64,000 nucleotides of DNA, taken from NCBI RefSeq assembly GCF_964340395.1, contig NC_135551.1, positions 17,703,003-17,767,002 on the forward strand, read 5' to 3'. Positions 24,600 through 36,158 of this stretch are shown one piece after another. Below the pieces are notes generated by a model that saw only the letters and a program-made list of their open reading frames with translations, was not told where the DNA came from and searched no databases. The position numbers were made by a program, and so were the translations under genes. Each line of letters opens with the position of its first letter. The stretch's first letter is position 1. This DNA comes from Glandiceps talaboti. Lineage: Eukaryota > Hemichordata > Enteropneusta > Spengelidae.

Positions 24600-25034
24600 A
24601 TGGGTGCGGCAATTGCGATGATGGTTGGTGGAGCAGTTTTAAATGCAACTGCCTTTGTTGGAGCTGGCTATTTAGGTAAAACACTTTCAGGTGATTCAAA
24701 AGAAGAACATGAAAAAGAATTGAAAAGACATGATTTAGCTTTGGAGAATTTCAATAAAGATCATGAGGTATGGTTGGAACATAGACAAAAAGTAATGGAT
24801 TTTATAGCAAAACAAAAAAATTTAGATGTTCATGCAAAACAAAATCTGGTTCTGACTGATCAAAACTTAAATTTATATAAAGAATATCATCCTCAGACTG
24901 AACACCTCGAACGTCTCAAAAATGAACCCCAATTTAGCGAGTATTATCGACCGTCAGAAAATATGAAATTATATCAATATATTTATTTAGCTGGTGGTGG
25001 AATATTATTAGTCTATTTAACAAAAAAAATATGA
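24600..25034 (+). CDS. Polinton membrane/coiled-coil protein (144 aa), copy A intact
   Basis: A Gly/Ala-rich hydrophobic N-terminus (MGAAIAMMVGGAVLNATAF) is followed by a charged helical middle (residues about 33-80, HEKELKRHDLALENF and so on), a conserved region FSEYYRPSENMK near residue 112, and a C-terminal hydrophobic segment (LAGGGILLVYLTKK). I recall proteins of this layout from other metazoan Polintons, without an assigned function. Copy B (54143-54560) carries two +1 frameshifts and a stop, so this is the better reference copy. Leader: ATATATACATA just before ATG. Confidence 0.75.
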   Translation: MGAAIAMMVGGAVLNATAFVGAGYLGKTLSGDSKEEHEKELKRHDLALENFNKDHEVWLEHRQKVMDFIAKQKNLDVHAKQNLVLTDQNLNLYKEYHPQTEHLERLKNEPQFSEYYRPSENMKLYQYIYLAGGGILLVYLTKKI

Positions 25035-25047
25035 TTAAAAATATAAA

Positions 25048-25680
25048 ATGGAAATATGTAAATTATGTAAACAGGAAGATGCAACCCATGATTATACTAA
25101 CATTTGCGGTACACTGTTTGAAAAATCCCATTGTTCTGATTGTTGTAATTTAATGACAAGGGACAAAATGAACTGGTATAACATCATATATTGTAACATA
25201 TGTAGAAAATTCAATATACCTCGTGATGATATCTGTAAAAACATTTGTGGTAACATCTATGGAAAATTCCACTGTTTTAACTGCTGTACTTCATTTAATA
25301 AACCTCTAGATGAAAGCTTTCATAACCAAAGAAAAAGTCAAAATATCTATGACCCTAAAAACCATATTAAAAAGGTTTTTAAGAGATATAATCTCAATTA
25401 TTATCTTTTATCAACTGTTATGAGACTATTTTTATCAATCAATAAAGTTCATGTAGAACCAACACGATATCGATCACTCAACTTCAGTGTGATCATAAAA
25501 GCAATTCTATTATACTTAGGAAAATATCAGGAAGCTGTTCTAATACTAGAGTTGAAAACAAAAGTATTTTCGCAAACTAATATCCTTAAACGATTTTGGG
25601 ATAAATGGAATGCAGAATATACAGAGATAAGATTTAGTTGGTGGCCTTTACGTTGGTGTCAAATCTTTTTAAAAATATAA
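25048..25680 (+). CDS. Cys-rich, probably zinc-binding protein (210 aa), copy A intact
   Basis: The first ~95 residues hold two imperfect repeats of a Cys/His cluster: each contains CxxC, then NICG, then HCxxCC. This spacing suggests two small treble-clef or RING-like zinc sites. The C-terminal half is basic and aromatic-rich (YLLSTVMRLFL, KRFWDKWNAEY, WWPLRW) with no recognised fold. The gene lies 14 nt downstream of the previous one and is the last before the terminal repeat. Copy B has the same protein with a frameshift near 55150. A transcription or host-interaction role is possible but only inferred. Confidence 0.75.
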   Translation: MEICKLCKQEDATHDYTNICGTLFEKSHCSDCCNLMTRDKMNWYNIIYCNICRKFNIPRDDICKNICGNIYGKFHCFNCCTSFNKPLDESFHNQRKSQNIYDPKNHIKKVFKRYNLNYYLLSTVMRLFLSINKVHVEPTRYRSLNFSVIIKAILLYLGKYQEAVLILELKTKVFSQTNILKRFWDKWNAEYTEIRFSWWPLRWCQIFLKI

Positions 25681-25780
25681 CAAAAACATATTAAAAAATT
25701 ACCGTTATTTAAATCATTATAAAAACTTGTAAAAACTGCTTCTCTGATATATAGACCTGCCTTTTTTGTATTGTCATAGA

Positions 25781-26104
25781 GGTGAAGGATGACGACACCA
25801 CACACAATGACGTGTATTGACCTTTTGAACCTACCGAGGCGTTCAATTAAACAATGGGTTGGTGTATTAATAGACTGTCGATAGTAGCACTGCCGTTGTA
25901 CTGTCATTCACAGACATTGTACACGGTTCAAAATACCCTTTCACAGTGAAGCGACAGTGAATAACAGTGAATGTCAGTGAAACGACAGTGTTATTTTTGT
26001 GTTTACTCAAATTTAATATAGATTAAGCCATTTATTTAAAGTTAAAATGGTAAAAAATGGGGGTTGTAAAAAAGTGTTCCAGAAACCCTATTTTGTATAC
26101 TACT
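25781..26104. repeat. Right terminal inverted repeat of Polinton copy A
   Basis: Matches the right terminal repeat of copy B (55415-55779) in order: GGTGAAGGATG, the GCGTTCAATTA segment, ACACGGTTCAAAA, the AGATTAAGCCATTTATTT segment and the end CCTATTTTGTATACTACT. It is diverged, with several indels. Confidence 0.88.
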
Positions 26105-27408
26105 GGTAATACAAGATGTAGTTCAGTTTCTAATCCGATATGGTGAAGAAAATGGTTTACCAATGCCGGCAGCACCACGTGGAAGGGATGGGTGGGCCCC
26201 TGTATACGTACCTTCAAGTGAGTCTAAGATGGATGTGTACAACAAGTATGTTTAAGCGTGTAGAGACTGTGAACCTATTAGAGAATGTGTTGGTAAGACT
26301 TTATTCAGGAACATTTGGCAATCATGTGTCCCCCATATACAGAAGATGGAATGATGTACTGACGTTTGCGCGAAGTGTGAACAATATAGAAATAGTATTA
26401 TGTTTGCTGTCACTGAAGATGATAAATTAGGAGCAAGTTTAGCATTTTCTGAGCGTATTCTGGAGGCCCACAAAGAGAGCGAAGTTTTGAATATTTGTAT
26501 AAAAAATGCCCAAGATGATTTAAGTGATAGAGAGGCTTTATCACCTGTAAGTCCATGTTCACAAGATTTATTTTCTGTCCAATACACTTTTGATTTTGCT
26601 CAGAGTTTTATGTTACCCCATGAGTCTAGACAGGTCAGGCAGCTTTATTTGTTTTAAATCCTCTACGTGTTATTTGCTTTGCAATATGTAATGATGGTTT
26701 AAAATCACAGATGAATTATTTATTTAATGAGTCCCAAACAATAGGAATAGATAATGGAAAATGTCATGGAGCCAATAACGAAGTAAGTATGTTAGATGAC
26801 TATTTTGATCACCATGGTTTAGGAGAAAGGGTTTGTCACTGTCATGCTGATAACTGTGGGGGTCAGAATAAGAATAAAACTGTTGTTCATTATTTCTGTT
26901 ATCGCACTAATATAGGTTTGGCTGATGAAATTAATTACCATTTTCTAGAGCAAGGCCATAATAAGTGTATATGTGATGCATGTTTTGGAAAGATACGCCA
27001 ACTTTATCGTAGAAGTGATGTAGATACAGTCAGTCAGTTGAGTAATGTAGTCAGTAAAAGTGCTAAGATTAATAGTGTTAAGTGTGCACAGTACCAACTT
27101 TTCAGTGGTATGAATGGGATAGGTATCTAAATAGGTATATGACACCACTGAAGGGGATTAGACAGTACCATCACTTCAGGTTTACAAAGGAAGACCCTGG
27201 TTATGTGTATGTCAGGAAGACAGTGACAGACAGTGAGGAGAGGATCTGTCTTGTCAGGAGAGGCATTACTTGGCCACCATCTCCAGATTGTAAACCTGAC
27301 GTGATGGCAGCAGGTGGGTTGAGTCTAGCTAGACTGAGAGAGTTGCTGAAGCAGATAGTTCCATATATAAGAGAGCCATACAGACAAGTATTCTGCCCCG
27401 GGGAGTAA
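26105..27408 (+). pseudogene. Transposase-like repeat protein with ADNCGGQNKN motif, frameshifted
   Basis: Coding similarity begins directly at the Polinton end (VIQDVVQFLIRYGEENG) and proceeds through PMPAAPRGR, a Cys-rich segment (RDCEPIRECVG), the block 26400-26640, the motif CHCHADNCGGQNKNKT (about 26838-26885) and a C-terminal KGIRQYHHFRF region (27148-27190). Frames change near 26265-26400, 26640 and 27115. I recall this arrangement from abundant uncharacterised metazoan repeat-encoded proteins (I believe DUF7869-like); the AD-N motif could be part of an RNase H-type catalytic core. Not active as it stands. Confidence 0.6.
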
Positions 27409-28609
27409 AATGTTAGAGTGAAAAACAGTGTCAAAAAGGAAGTATAACTTGATTACCATATGATTTATCAGTATAGAATTGGAAGCAAGGGACAAGAAAA
27501 TTATGTCAGTATGTCTTTCTTGCATTATAATTTGCATAAGGTATGTTCTCAAAGTGTCACGTTTCATTAAATAAAACAGTTTCAATCCAAAGATCACATT
27601 TGATATAATTTGTAGACAGATGGTCCAATGCAAGACATATTCACATATATTGTGATATCAGGTCATCATAGTATAAGGTACATGTGGTTCTCCTGGTTTG
27701 AAATGAAGTGTATACTCTGTATTACAATCATAGCATTTATAAACATTCAATATATATTGTCACTTTCAATCCATATAGCCATTTAATTAATTTACAATTG
27801 AAAAGTGAGGAACAATATTAGTAGGATATCTAATTTTGATGTTCAATATTTATATGACAGGGTTACTTTTATTGTCATCATTATTTAACCTTTCCCCATT
27901 CACCTATTCTTATATGTTGACTGCCATACACAAATATATAGCCATAAGATGAATTTCACATTTCAATTGTAGATGTATTTGTTTGAGACAGTTAATGAAA
28001 TTTAAGATTCCTTGTACATATGACATTTTTTAAACTTATGATACAATGTACATGTACACATGAAAGTAATGTTTAGAATGTATTAATAAGGTGTCCTTTA
28101 CATGTTTGAACCCTGGTGCGATGTATATGGTTGCCATGACAACAATTTAATTGCCATGGCGACAAATAGGAGTGTTGTGATTTAATTTTTTTTTTCAAGT
28201 GTATACATTTTGTAGTTTTCTTTAGTAATCATTCAATAAACTAATTGTTTGGTATTCATATGTGTTCTAGTTAATCCTTCCCCCCCATAAAGTAATGGAA
28301 TTATCCAAAGACAAAAGCAATGATTATCAGCCCACATATTTCTCATTGTAAATAAAATAATCCATAAGAATGGTTCCAGCTTGTAGCATTATCATCTGTT
28401 GACACTCCTACACATTCACGATACAATGTGCTTACACAAGGCAATAGCAAAAGCTTTTGTCAAAATACAAAGGTCAGAGGTTACATCTTTGAATGGGCCA
28501 AAATGGTCTTTTTAGGCCGTTTTCAGCAGAATTCTTTCAAGCACCGAAATTTAGCCATATAAACTATCTAAAAATGCAAAAAAATCAAAATCGAACATTT
28601 CCTGCCTGC
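27409..28609. other. 1.2 kb without a supported gene
   Basis: AT-rich non-coding sequence between the transposase-like pseudogene and a repeat-block fragment. No domain, RNA or terminal repeat recognised. Confidence 0.5.
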
Positions 28610-28815
28610 GACGGCCCAAGTGATGTAGACATTTATGACTGTGAGACACTTCTGTAGAGAGAAGTAGCACGAAGCTTCTTGTTTGCTTGGGATGAGTTGA
28701 GACACTGGCAGCATCATTTGGATAGGTCGGCTCATACATTTGGTTAATTCACCATTTCTTCAGTCCAGATTGTTGATAACCACACCTAATGTATCTAATG
28801 CACCTCCTTAGGGCA
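28610..28815 (-). repeat. Fragment of the large repeat block, inverted
   Basis: About 200 bp matching 650-835 directly, and 11100-11300 as reverse complement. Landmarks are GACATTTATGACTGTGAGAC, GCACGAAGCTTCTTG and AATGTATCTAATGCACC. Confidence 0.85.
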
Positions 28816-29321
28816 TACTCGTGTCTCTAATCTTGATCCATGGCAGAGACCAATTGTGAACGACGTACTGTTTGGAAATCACACTCACGTTATTATCTAC
28901 AATCATATGTCATAATGGAATATTTTCAAATACATTATATCAATATCACATTTATTGTTGCTATCTTTCTGAAACTACTAAATGCTACCTTTAATACATG
29001 ACAACCCCCTAATAATATATTATGGAAAAAGTTATTATTGTTGCATAAAACATTCCAATGGCAAACACTATTTACCAGAAGTTCTATAAGCCTCAGATAC
29101 CCAAATGTTAGACAGTTATGCCATGAAGTATGCATCTAATATAATATTCGCACCCAATCAGTACAGTTTGTCAGTGTGCAACTGACACCCCATGTTTTCC
29201 TTGGTTTATTTCACGTCGGTCCTCATGTGCTTAGAATTTACTTGCAATGTTCAACAGAGTTGCCTGGTCGTCACTTACTTTATGCCATATTTATAACTCA
29301 TCTTTACATTTCTTTTTGCAG

Positions 29322-29393
29322 GAACCTTTCAGAAAATGGCCTAACACATTTATTTCCAGATATATTTCGAGGTCTACGAAATCTTCTATATCT
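29322..29393 (+). CDS. Leucine-rich repeat exon, 72 nt
   Basis: An exact 72-nt exon between acceptor TTTCTTTTTGCAG and donor GTAAGTG, encoding one 24-residue repeat: NLSENGLTHLFPDIFRGLRN and four more residues. The Leu/Asn spacing (LSxNxL..L.PDIF.GL.NL) is the typical extracellular LRR pattern. One-repeat exons of 72 nt are characteristic of several animal LRR receptor genes. The parent gene cannot be named; other exons probably lie outside the window or in introns I could not resolve. Confidence 0.8.
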
Positions 29394-29503
29394 GTAAGTG
29401 TTCAGATCTATTATTTCGTATTTTTAAGCGTGTTAAAATCTAATATTGCGCTCAGATATCTTCATCTAACTCGTGTCAATTCACCTTATCATCTAATTTG
29501 AAG

Positions 29504-29575
29504 GATTTTGTCAAACAACAAATCGGTTACAATATCACGTCAGATTTTGAGTGGCATTGGACCACTGAAGTTCCA
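29504..29575 (+). CDS. Second leucine-rich repeat exon, 72 nt
   Basis: Follows the previous LRR exon after a 110-nt intron. The acceptor is TAATTTGAAG and the donor GTGAGT; length again is exactly 72 nt, in the same phase. The encoded repeat begins ILSNNKSVTISRQILSGIG, continuing the LRR pattern across the splice. The next exon was not found before 30.4 kb. Confidence 0.78.
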
Positions 29576-30394
29576 GTGAGTATATCGAACTGAGCTAAAC
29601 AATAGATCAACACGCTGTACTATTCTAAAAGCTTCATACTGCCTACATCCACAGAGCTGTACAGTTTACAGTTTCCTTGATGTCAGCAAATATTCTACTC
29701 ACAATTTGGCCTCACATGACTATTAAATACTGAACACAACAACGGCTTTCATAAGCTCGTCTTATAAAACTTTGAAAAGTTAAGAAAATCATGTGATGTC
29801 GTCACATTGAAGGAATTACCAAAGTAGCCGAACAAATGTCAAGTGAAGTAGAGTTTCTTTGCCATGTTTCAAACTTGAGTATGGCGCTATTTATCTTAAG
29901 TAAGTTGACAGCAGTAATCAACACGAGGTAAATAAAGGTAAAAGTAAGTTTGACTGGACTTTCACTATAACAAGTGATGGTTTCAAGAGAAATATTCGAC
30001 ATACTTTTTCAAAAGGGAATATTTTACAGCTCTAGGGAGTTGACCGCAAAACAATCTTGTTTCAAAAAAATTGTTCCAATTCGTAAGATTCCTTACACCT
30101 GCTGATATTTTACTTACACCCTTTGCCATGGAATACTTAACGAGTGTGTATTTGGTAGCCATGTAAATGTACCATGCTATAGTAAAATTTAGAAAGTAAT
30201 GAAGCTGTAATGCTTCTTTGAAGTTTCGAATAATACAAAGCGTGTCCATGAAGTATTTTCAGTAGTATTCAACTATCAATATAATTGCAAAATTATGATT
30301 CTGACCGTGGAGAGCTATATTACAAATAATTTTCATCAAAAGAGTTCTCGTTTATGTGAGAATTTTTTTCCATATCAAAGGTGCCAGCATCTGA
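29576..30394. other. No supported feature
   Basis: Presumed intron of the LRR gene. No further 72-nt LRR exon with flanking splice sites was recognised. Confidence 0.45.
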
Positions 30395-30840
30395 TAAAGC
30401 ATATGTTACAGTAACTACCTCTCTTTATTTGTCAAAACTGTGGAGGTAGGCACCGTATATATTAATTATTTTGCACTGTGTATGCCCTCAAGGTTCCATT
30501 AGGGCCTATTAAGGTGGCTGTTGATATATCAGCATAATATCGTTTAAAAGAAATGTCTTTAATAGGGAAACAGTGTCTATTGTGCATTCCAATACTGTAT
30601 TTAAATTTGACTTAATTTGATTTGATACTCACTTAGACTATTACAAAGCTACATACAGACGTGATAGAAAAATAATCTAATAATTTTTCTTGCAGGAGTA
30701 AAATTCACTTTGTAGAGTAGTGAAATAAATCTTTGGCAGGTCTGTGGTGTTACGCGAACAGATACAAACAGTGTATTTCATGTCCCCTTCAATTAACACA
30801 CCACATTATAGTCATGAGCATACGTGGAAGACCAGCCGAA
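30395..30840 (-). mobile_element. Penelope 3'-tail fragment
   Basis: Reverse complement of the 3' part of PLE-1 (about 6540-6970), including the GGCAGGTCTGTGGTGT stretch and the GTCAAAACTGTGGAGGTAGG stretch. No intact coding sequence. It abuts the left edge of repeat-block copy 3. Confidence 0.7.
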
Positions 30841-30856
30841 TCCTTCGCACCAAGAA

Positions 30857-33800
30857 ATAGCTTCAAGCATTACGTCTCGAAATGGCTACACCCCAATTTA
30901 TTTAACCTGTGGTGGCTGACATTTTAAGAGTAAAACTAATTTACGCTGTTCGTTCCCCGAAGAATCCATTAGAAAACATTAATATATATCGCAACACTTC
31001 TGCTTACACTGCGATCTCCTTCCACAGCACTCCTAAGGCAACGAACTACTTTAAAATGCTTCAATTGTGTTAATTTGACAGGTAACCAAAATGCTACAAT
31101 TTTTGATTACCTGTCAAATTACTATTGATACGCGCCTTTTCAATGGAAGTTACAAAAGAAGATAGCTAAAGTATTCTTAATTTTCTTGTTGTAAGGTATT
31201 GCTTATTACATATGGAGCTACCATGGCCATGAATAGAAGGGGGAGTTTATATCATCCAAACACATTACTTCGTCACAATGCTCACGTAAACACAAGTTCA
31301 TCTAACTCTATCAAAATTGATATTTTGCATATCAAGGAAGCAATTCATACATTAAAGTCAAACATACGTTGAATTAAATCGGTTTCAAATCAGGCTGTAC
31401 ATTTTAACTTACTCCAATTATTCCTCGACAGTGCATGTCTAGGAATATTGGGTGGGCCCAAGAGGGGAGAGGGATATTTTAATGGGTTTATATGCCTGTC
31501 GATCCTTGTATCTACACATCCCTGTATTTCTGCAGCCGTACTCTGACTTTCAATGGTACAACGAAGTACTCACGATGAGGTTATTCTAACATGACTGTTA
31601 TTTATTACAAATTATATCAGCAAATACAATTACTACTGCAGTTCTCTTACCTGGATCCTGTATAAAACACAAAATGATCTCATTTCTCGGACATAAATGA
31701 ACGAGTATTGCGTTTTACTATTTTCCAAAATATTTCAAAGTTCGCAAATATTGACGACTGAGCTATATCACGATTATATACATAGAAGTGTACACTTCTA
31801 TTGACCTCATGATGTGTTGATGACAAGTGATTTGTCATTTTTCATGAAATACATTCGCTCCAGTATAGTTTTAATGAGGATATCCAGTACCAAATTTGGT
31901 TAATCAACGTCAACACTGATTATTTTTTTTATTGATAACGATACTTATACATACAGATTTCTCTGTATTTCCTCACGCACGAAGAAAGAAAAAAAGTGAA
32001 AAAATCTAATAAAGGATAAATATGAGCAGAATTGCAGTCTGTTTTAAATAAAACCGATTACAATATGTAAATCCCCACAGCACTTAAGATAAAAGTACTG
32101 TTTAGGATTATGCCCTAAAGAGGTGCATTATATACATTAGGTGTGGTCCTCAACAATCTGGACTAAAAAACTGGTGTATCCAAATGATGCTGCCAGTGTT
32201 TTAACTCATTCCAAACAAAACAAGCAGCTTCGAGATATTTCCTTCTACGAAATTGTCGTACTGTCGTAAATGTCTTGATAGCTACGGCGCTTGATAATCG
32301 TAGACCCTGTGACTGCTTGATGTATGTTAAGTGTATTGTGTCAGATATTAAGTATACTGTATCGGGTGTTAAGTTTAATTGTACTATTGTAGTTCTTTCT
32401 TTTCATTGTATTATACATTGTATTATACATTATTTATACATTGTTTATACGTTCCTGCCAATCAGATCGCTTTCATACGTTTTCTTTTCACATGATTCCT
32501 GCATACTTAATATCGAAACATGCGTAGTCTGAGCTCAGTTACTACCTATAGCCAGACCGACAGCACAATTCTCTTGTTTTCTGTATTGGCAGGTAAGTGG
32601 AGTTTTGTATTTATTCAATTCTATACCCAACTTAACATCTGTATTTCATAATCACCATGTATATTTTTGAGATTTTAACTTCTGATCTATGTCCAAGTTA
32701 TTGGCAATTACTACCTGTAGCCAGACGGCAACACACGTCTCTTGCCTCTCAAGCCTCTTTTTATATTGGCCGGTTGTAATAAGTATATATATTAAGTGCC
32801 AGTCTCCGTCATCTATTATGCATGTTGTTATTCGAAATCTTTGGGTTATAATGGAAACAACAGTAAGTTAAGTGACTTACAGACAAATATACTCGCTCCT
32901 TGACGGGTTTAGCTTTCTCAATTAAGGTTATAATAAACATTTATCAGTAAAATGTCAATCCTGACAATATATACAAAATACACAAGAGGTTCTATTCAAA
33001 AGGAAGCAGATGCGAGAAGCGCTTGTTCATATTTCCCCATGTACTGGGAATATTGTTAATAATAAGTTCATAATATATTATACAAAAATGTTTTTCCACT
33101 CCTTATATCAATAAACTTTAAGAGTAGCCTCTTTGGCCGAAGCCACGGTCCTCTGTATGAAGGGATGCACGACAGGTGATACAAAATACCAAACGACTTG
33201 TTTAATTCAGCGTTAATTGCCAAACAAACCCCAAGCCATATCAACATCTTTATATCCGCTGCCATCTTGTTTAGACGAACGGACGATTAATGCATGAGTA
33301 ATCATAGTGTGATTCCTCTAAAACATTAATATTGCCAACTGATATTCGTTTAAGGTACAGTCTGTACCGTAATGAGCAATTGAAAAAAAATAGAAAATCA
33401 TCTCAAACTTATACATTACTAATTATTTTGTAGATAAAGACAGATACTTCAATATTTTCTACGAAGTCCATTCCAGACTCACTTTTTGTCCAAAATAAGG
33501 CATTTCATTTTGCGACGGAAAGGACAATGAATGTTTTAAACCTGCATTAGCTGCAGCTATATTATTAAAATATTCCATAAAGTAACAAAAGATATATTCA
33601 CTAAAACTTCGCCAAATACTTATTAAAAGCATTGTAACTGGTAATCAGTCGTCACTAATATCTGCAGGTAGTATAGTGGCAAGTTTAAATTTGGCTTCGA
33701 GTCTATCGCCATATTAAAACTGAACTGGTAACAACAGCAATCTATTCACAGAAAAGTGTTAATTACCAATAATTGTACATTGCACATGTTAATCAGTGGT

Positions 33801-35515
33801 ATATCCTATCCATAAATATTGCAATAACAAGTTTAAATCGTTACAGCTGTAACAAAATTATGATTCAGTAGAGTTTAGGGTGTATGATATTATTAATATG
33901 ATATGACGTGTAAGTTATTATATCCCACAAACAATATATGTTCAGTTACATCTGGTCTAGCGTTGAAGTATTGCGATATCAAATGGCAATTGCTCTTATT
34001 AAAGTCTGTATCAACCTTTTGTTTATTCAAAATCTTTTTATTTATTACCAATAGCCACCGGCCAAAATGTACAAACCTTCATAAAAAAGTAAACTGAACA
34101 GATTGCTAGAAAATAATATTGAAATAACAAACAAAAATTTCACAGTGTAGTGCTTCTATATATCTTCTGGTAATGTAGTGGCCTAGAATAAGCTTACATG
34201 TCTTTATTACAACACAAAATCGGGTGATCGTGTTGTAAGATTTTCTTATGGAAATTTGCCCTTTTCAGAGAAACATATTGTAGTAACAACGCCACGCCAC
34301 GCCACGTGAGATCCAGTGCAGTGTGGGATATTTGCACTCGCTACGCTCCTGAAAGTACGGGCGCAGCCACTTCACTGCAAACACTTGTGCAAATACCCAG
34401 AGTACGCCACATTTGCACTCTCGTGTCATGTGGTTCTGATAATACCATTTACTTGGTTTTTTCAGAGTACAAACATTCGATTACAAAATTCATATGCAAG
34501 TTGAGGGCTATAATAGTTTGCAATTTATTTTGAACCTAATATAGACGTACAATGGACAAACATGTGAAAATAATGAAGTTCATCCTCAACTAAATACAAA
34601 TTGCACGTATGACAAATTCTGTTCAGTTTTGTCCGACTGTCATTCTAGCGACCAGTCTTGACATAATTTGAAAATGGAAGTTCTAAATTTACGAAGTGCT
34701 ACATCTAAATCAGGCAATGTTCGCCAGTAGACTATATGCAACAAATACATTTCCAATGATAGTCGATCATTTTGCAAGTTTGAGTTGTTGTTTTACTTGA
34801 TGGATAACAACACTGACGAACACTACCTGAATGTTGATGAGGGGAGTCTAAAAAGCTGAGTGAACATAAACAAAATTCTCTCTTTAGTCACAATCTTGCT
34901 GTTTTCAGCGATACAAGTTCTCTTATCTTGAAATAACTATCGCAACTCTTCTCTTGTATACAGCGAATCCCAAAAGTCCACAAAATTAGTTGTAAATTAA
35001 TATCCTACATATACTTATTATAAGTCTTTACAATTACTGTATTTGTATGTTGGTATGATTTGCTGTTACGGTATTAGGTCGGTTATCAAAAAACTTAAAA
35101 TTCTAATTGAAAAACTAAAGGGTGATGACCATATTGTACTCTTTTGTCAACGTAAAACATTATATAATCTACTACCATCGACAGCTCATAGATCTGTACT
35201 TTTACAAAACTGTAAAAACTCCCCACCAACAAGATTACAAATCCTGTCATTTGCGATTCGTATTGGAATATTAGACTGCAAATGTACCGATAAACATCTC
35301 GGTTTTCATACATTCAGTACAAACAGTCATGCTTTCTCACGTCACTCACAAATATAGTGAATATTGAACATAAAAGTGTTGGTGGTCTTTCGCAACAGGT
35401 TAAAGTGAGACGACACCTAGTAAAATGTAAAATGGTGTCCTTTCATCTCTTGGTGTCTATCTTAATGTTCATTGGAACAATGGCGGTGAAGTTTCCCAAT
35501 GAAGGTATGGCGACG
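30857..35515 (+). repeat. Large repeat / segmental duplication, copy 3
   Basis: Same-orientation match of 9884-13895 with many substitutions and small indels, ending just past the signal-peptide exon at 35432-35504. The portion 34110-35350 lacks a counterpart in copy 2 and includes an imperfect inverted repeat near 34320-34400 built on ATTTGCAC-like sequence. No gene other than the exon was recognised. Confidence 0.85.
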
Positions 35516-36069
35516 TATTATCTTTCAGTAATTTTTGTATCACCCTGGACTGTATCTGATATCACCATTTATAATTTTAAATGTAAACTGTATAAATCCG
35601 TACTGTCTGTTAGGTATAATTTGTATTTTTGCTGCATGTACCTCTGTCGGGTGTTTATGTATTTTATTTATTGAAACATTAAAAGTTAGCTTTCAATTTT
35701 CCAAGGTTCGCCATGCTGGGTACCAAGAGCCTATAGAATACACTGTAATGCATCCCGGCAGAAAGAATGTGAATTAACTGGTTGTTGCTGGGATGATACC
35801 AACAAGGCCTGCTATCAATCATCAGGAAGGAGTAAGTATATTTTCAAACAGTGTTTTCCAATACGAACAACGGCAGACTGTTTTAAGGTTATCAGAGATT
35901 TCATTTCTTGTATATATCATAGTTCATATAACATCGTATCGAGTTCATTGAAAAGCCGAAAACATTAGTAGAATTTGTAATGTACATTAAAATTCCATTT
36001 GCCGACAGTAAACGAGGCTTTTGTCTGTATGTTTTGTCTACAACGGTTCCATGATGTCAGCCAAACTCT

Positions 36070-36158
<89 letters not shown>

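Larger units (their letters stand above)
23030..26104 (+). mobile_element. Polinton/Maverick copy A, right-hand ~3.1 kb only
   Basis: Collinear with 52700-55779 of the full-length Polinton and ending at the same terminus (TATACTACT, 26096-26104). The left 13 kb, including polymerase, integrase and ATPase, is absent. The left edge is abrupt near 23030, next to the LINE. Unlike copy B, several cassette genes here are open. Because the left end is missing, a target-site duplication cannot be checked; the right flank begins GGTAAT. Confidence 0.93.

Noticed and set aside
34300-34400. Tandem GCCAC motifs and an imperfect inverted repeat as a regulatory element or CRISPR-like array
   Set aside because: Too short and irregular; no spacers and eukaryotic context.
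35043-35357. 104-residue plus-strand frame upstream of the trefoil gene
   Set aside because: No domain, no counterpart in repeat-block copy 2, and no splice support.
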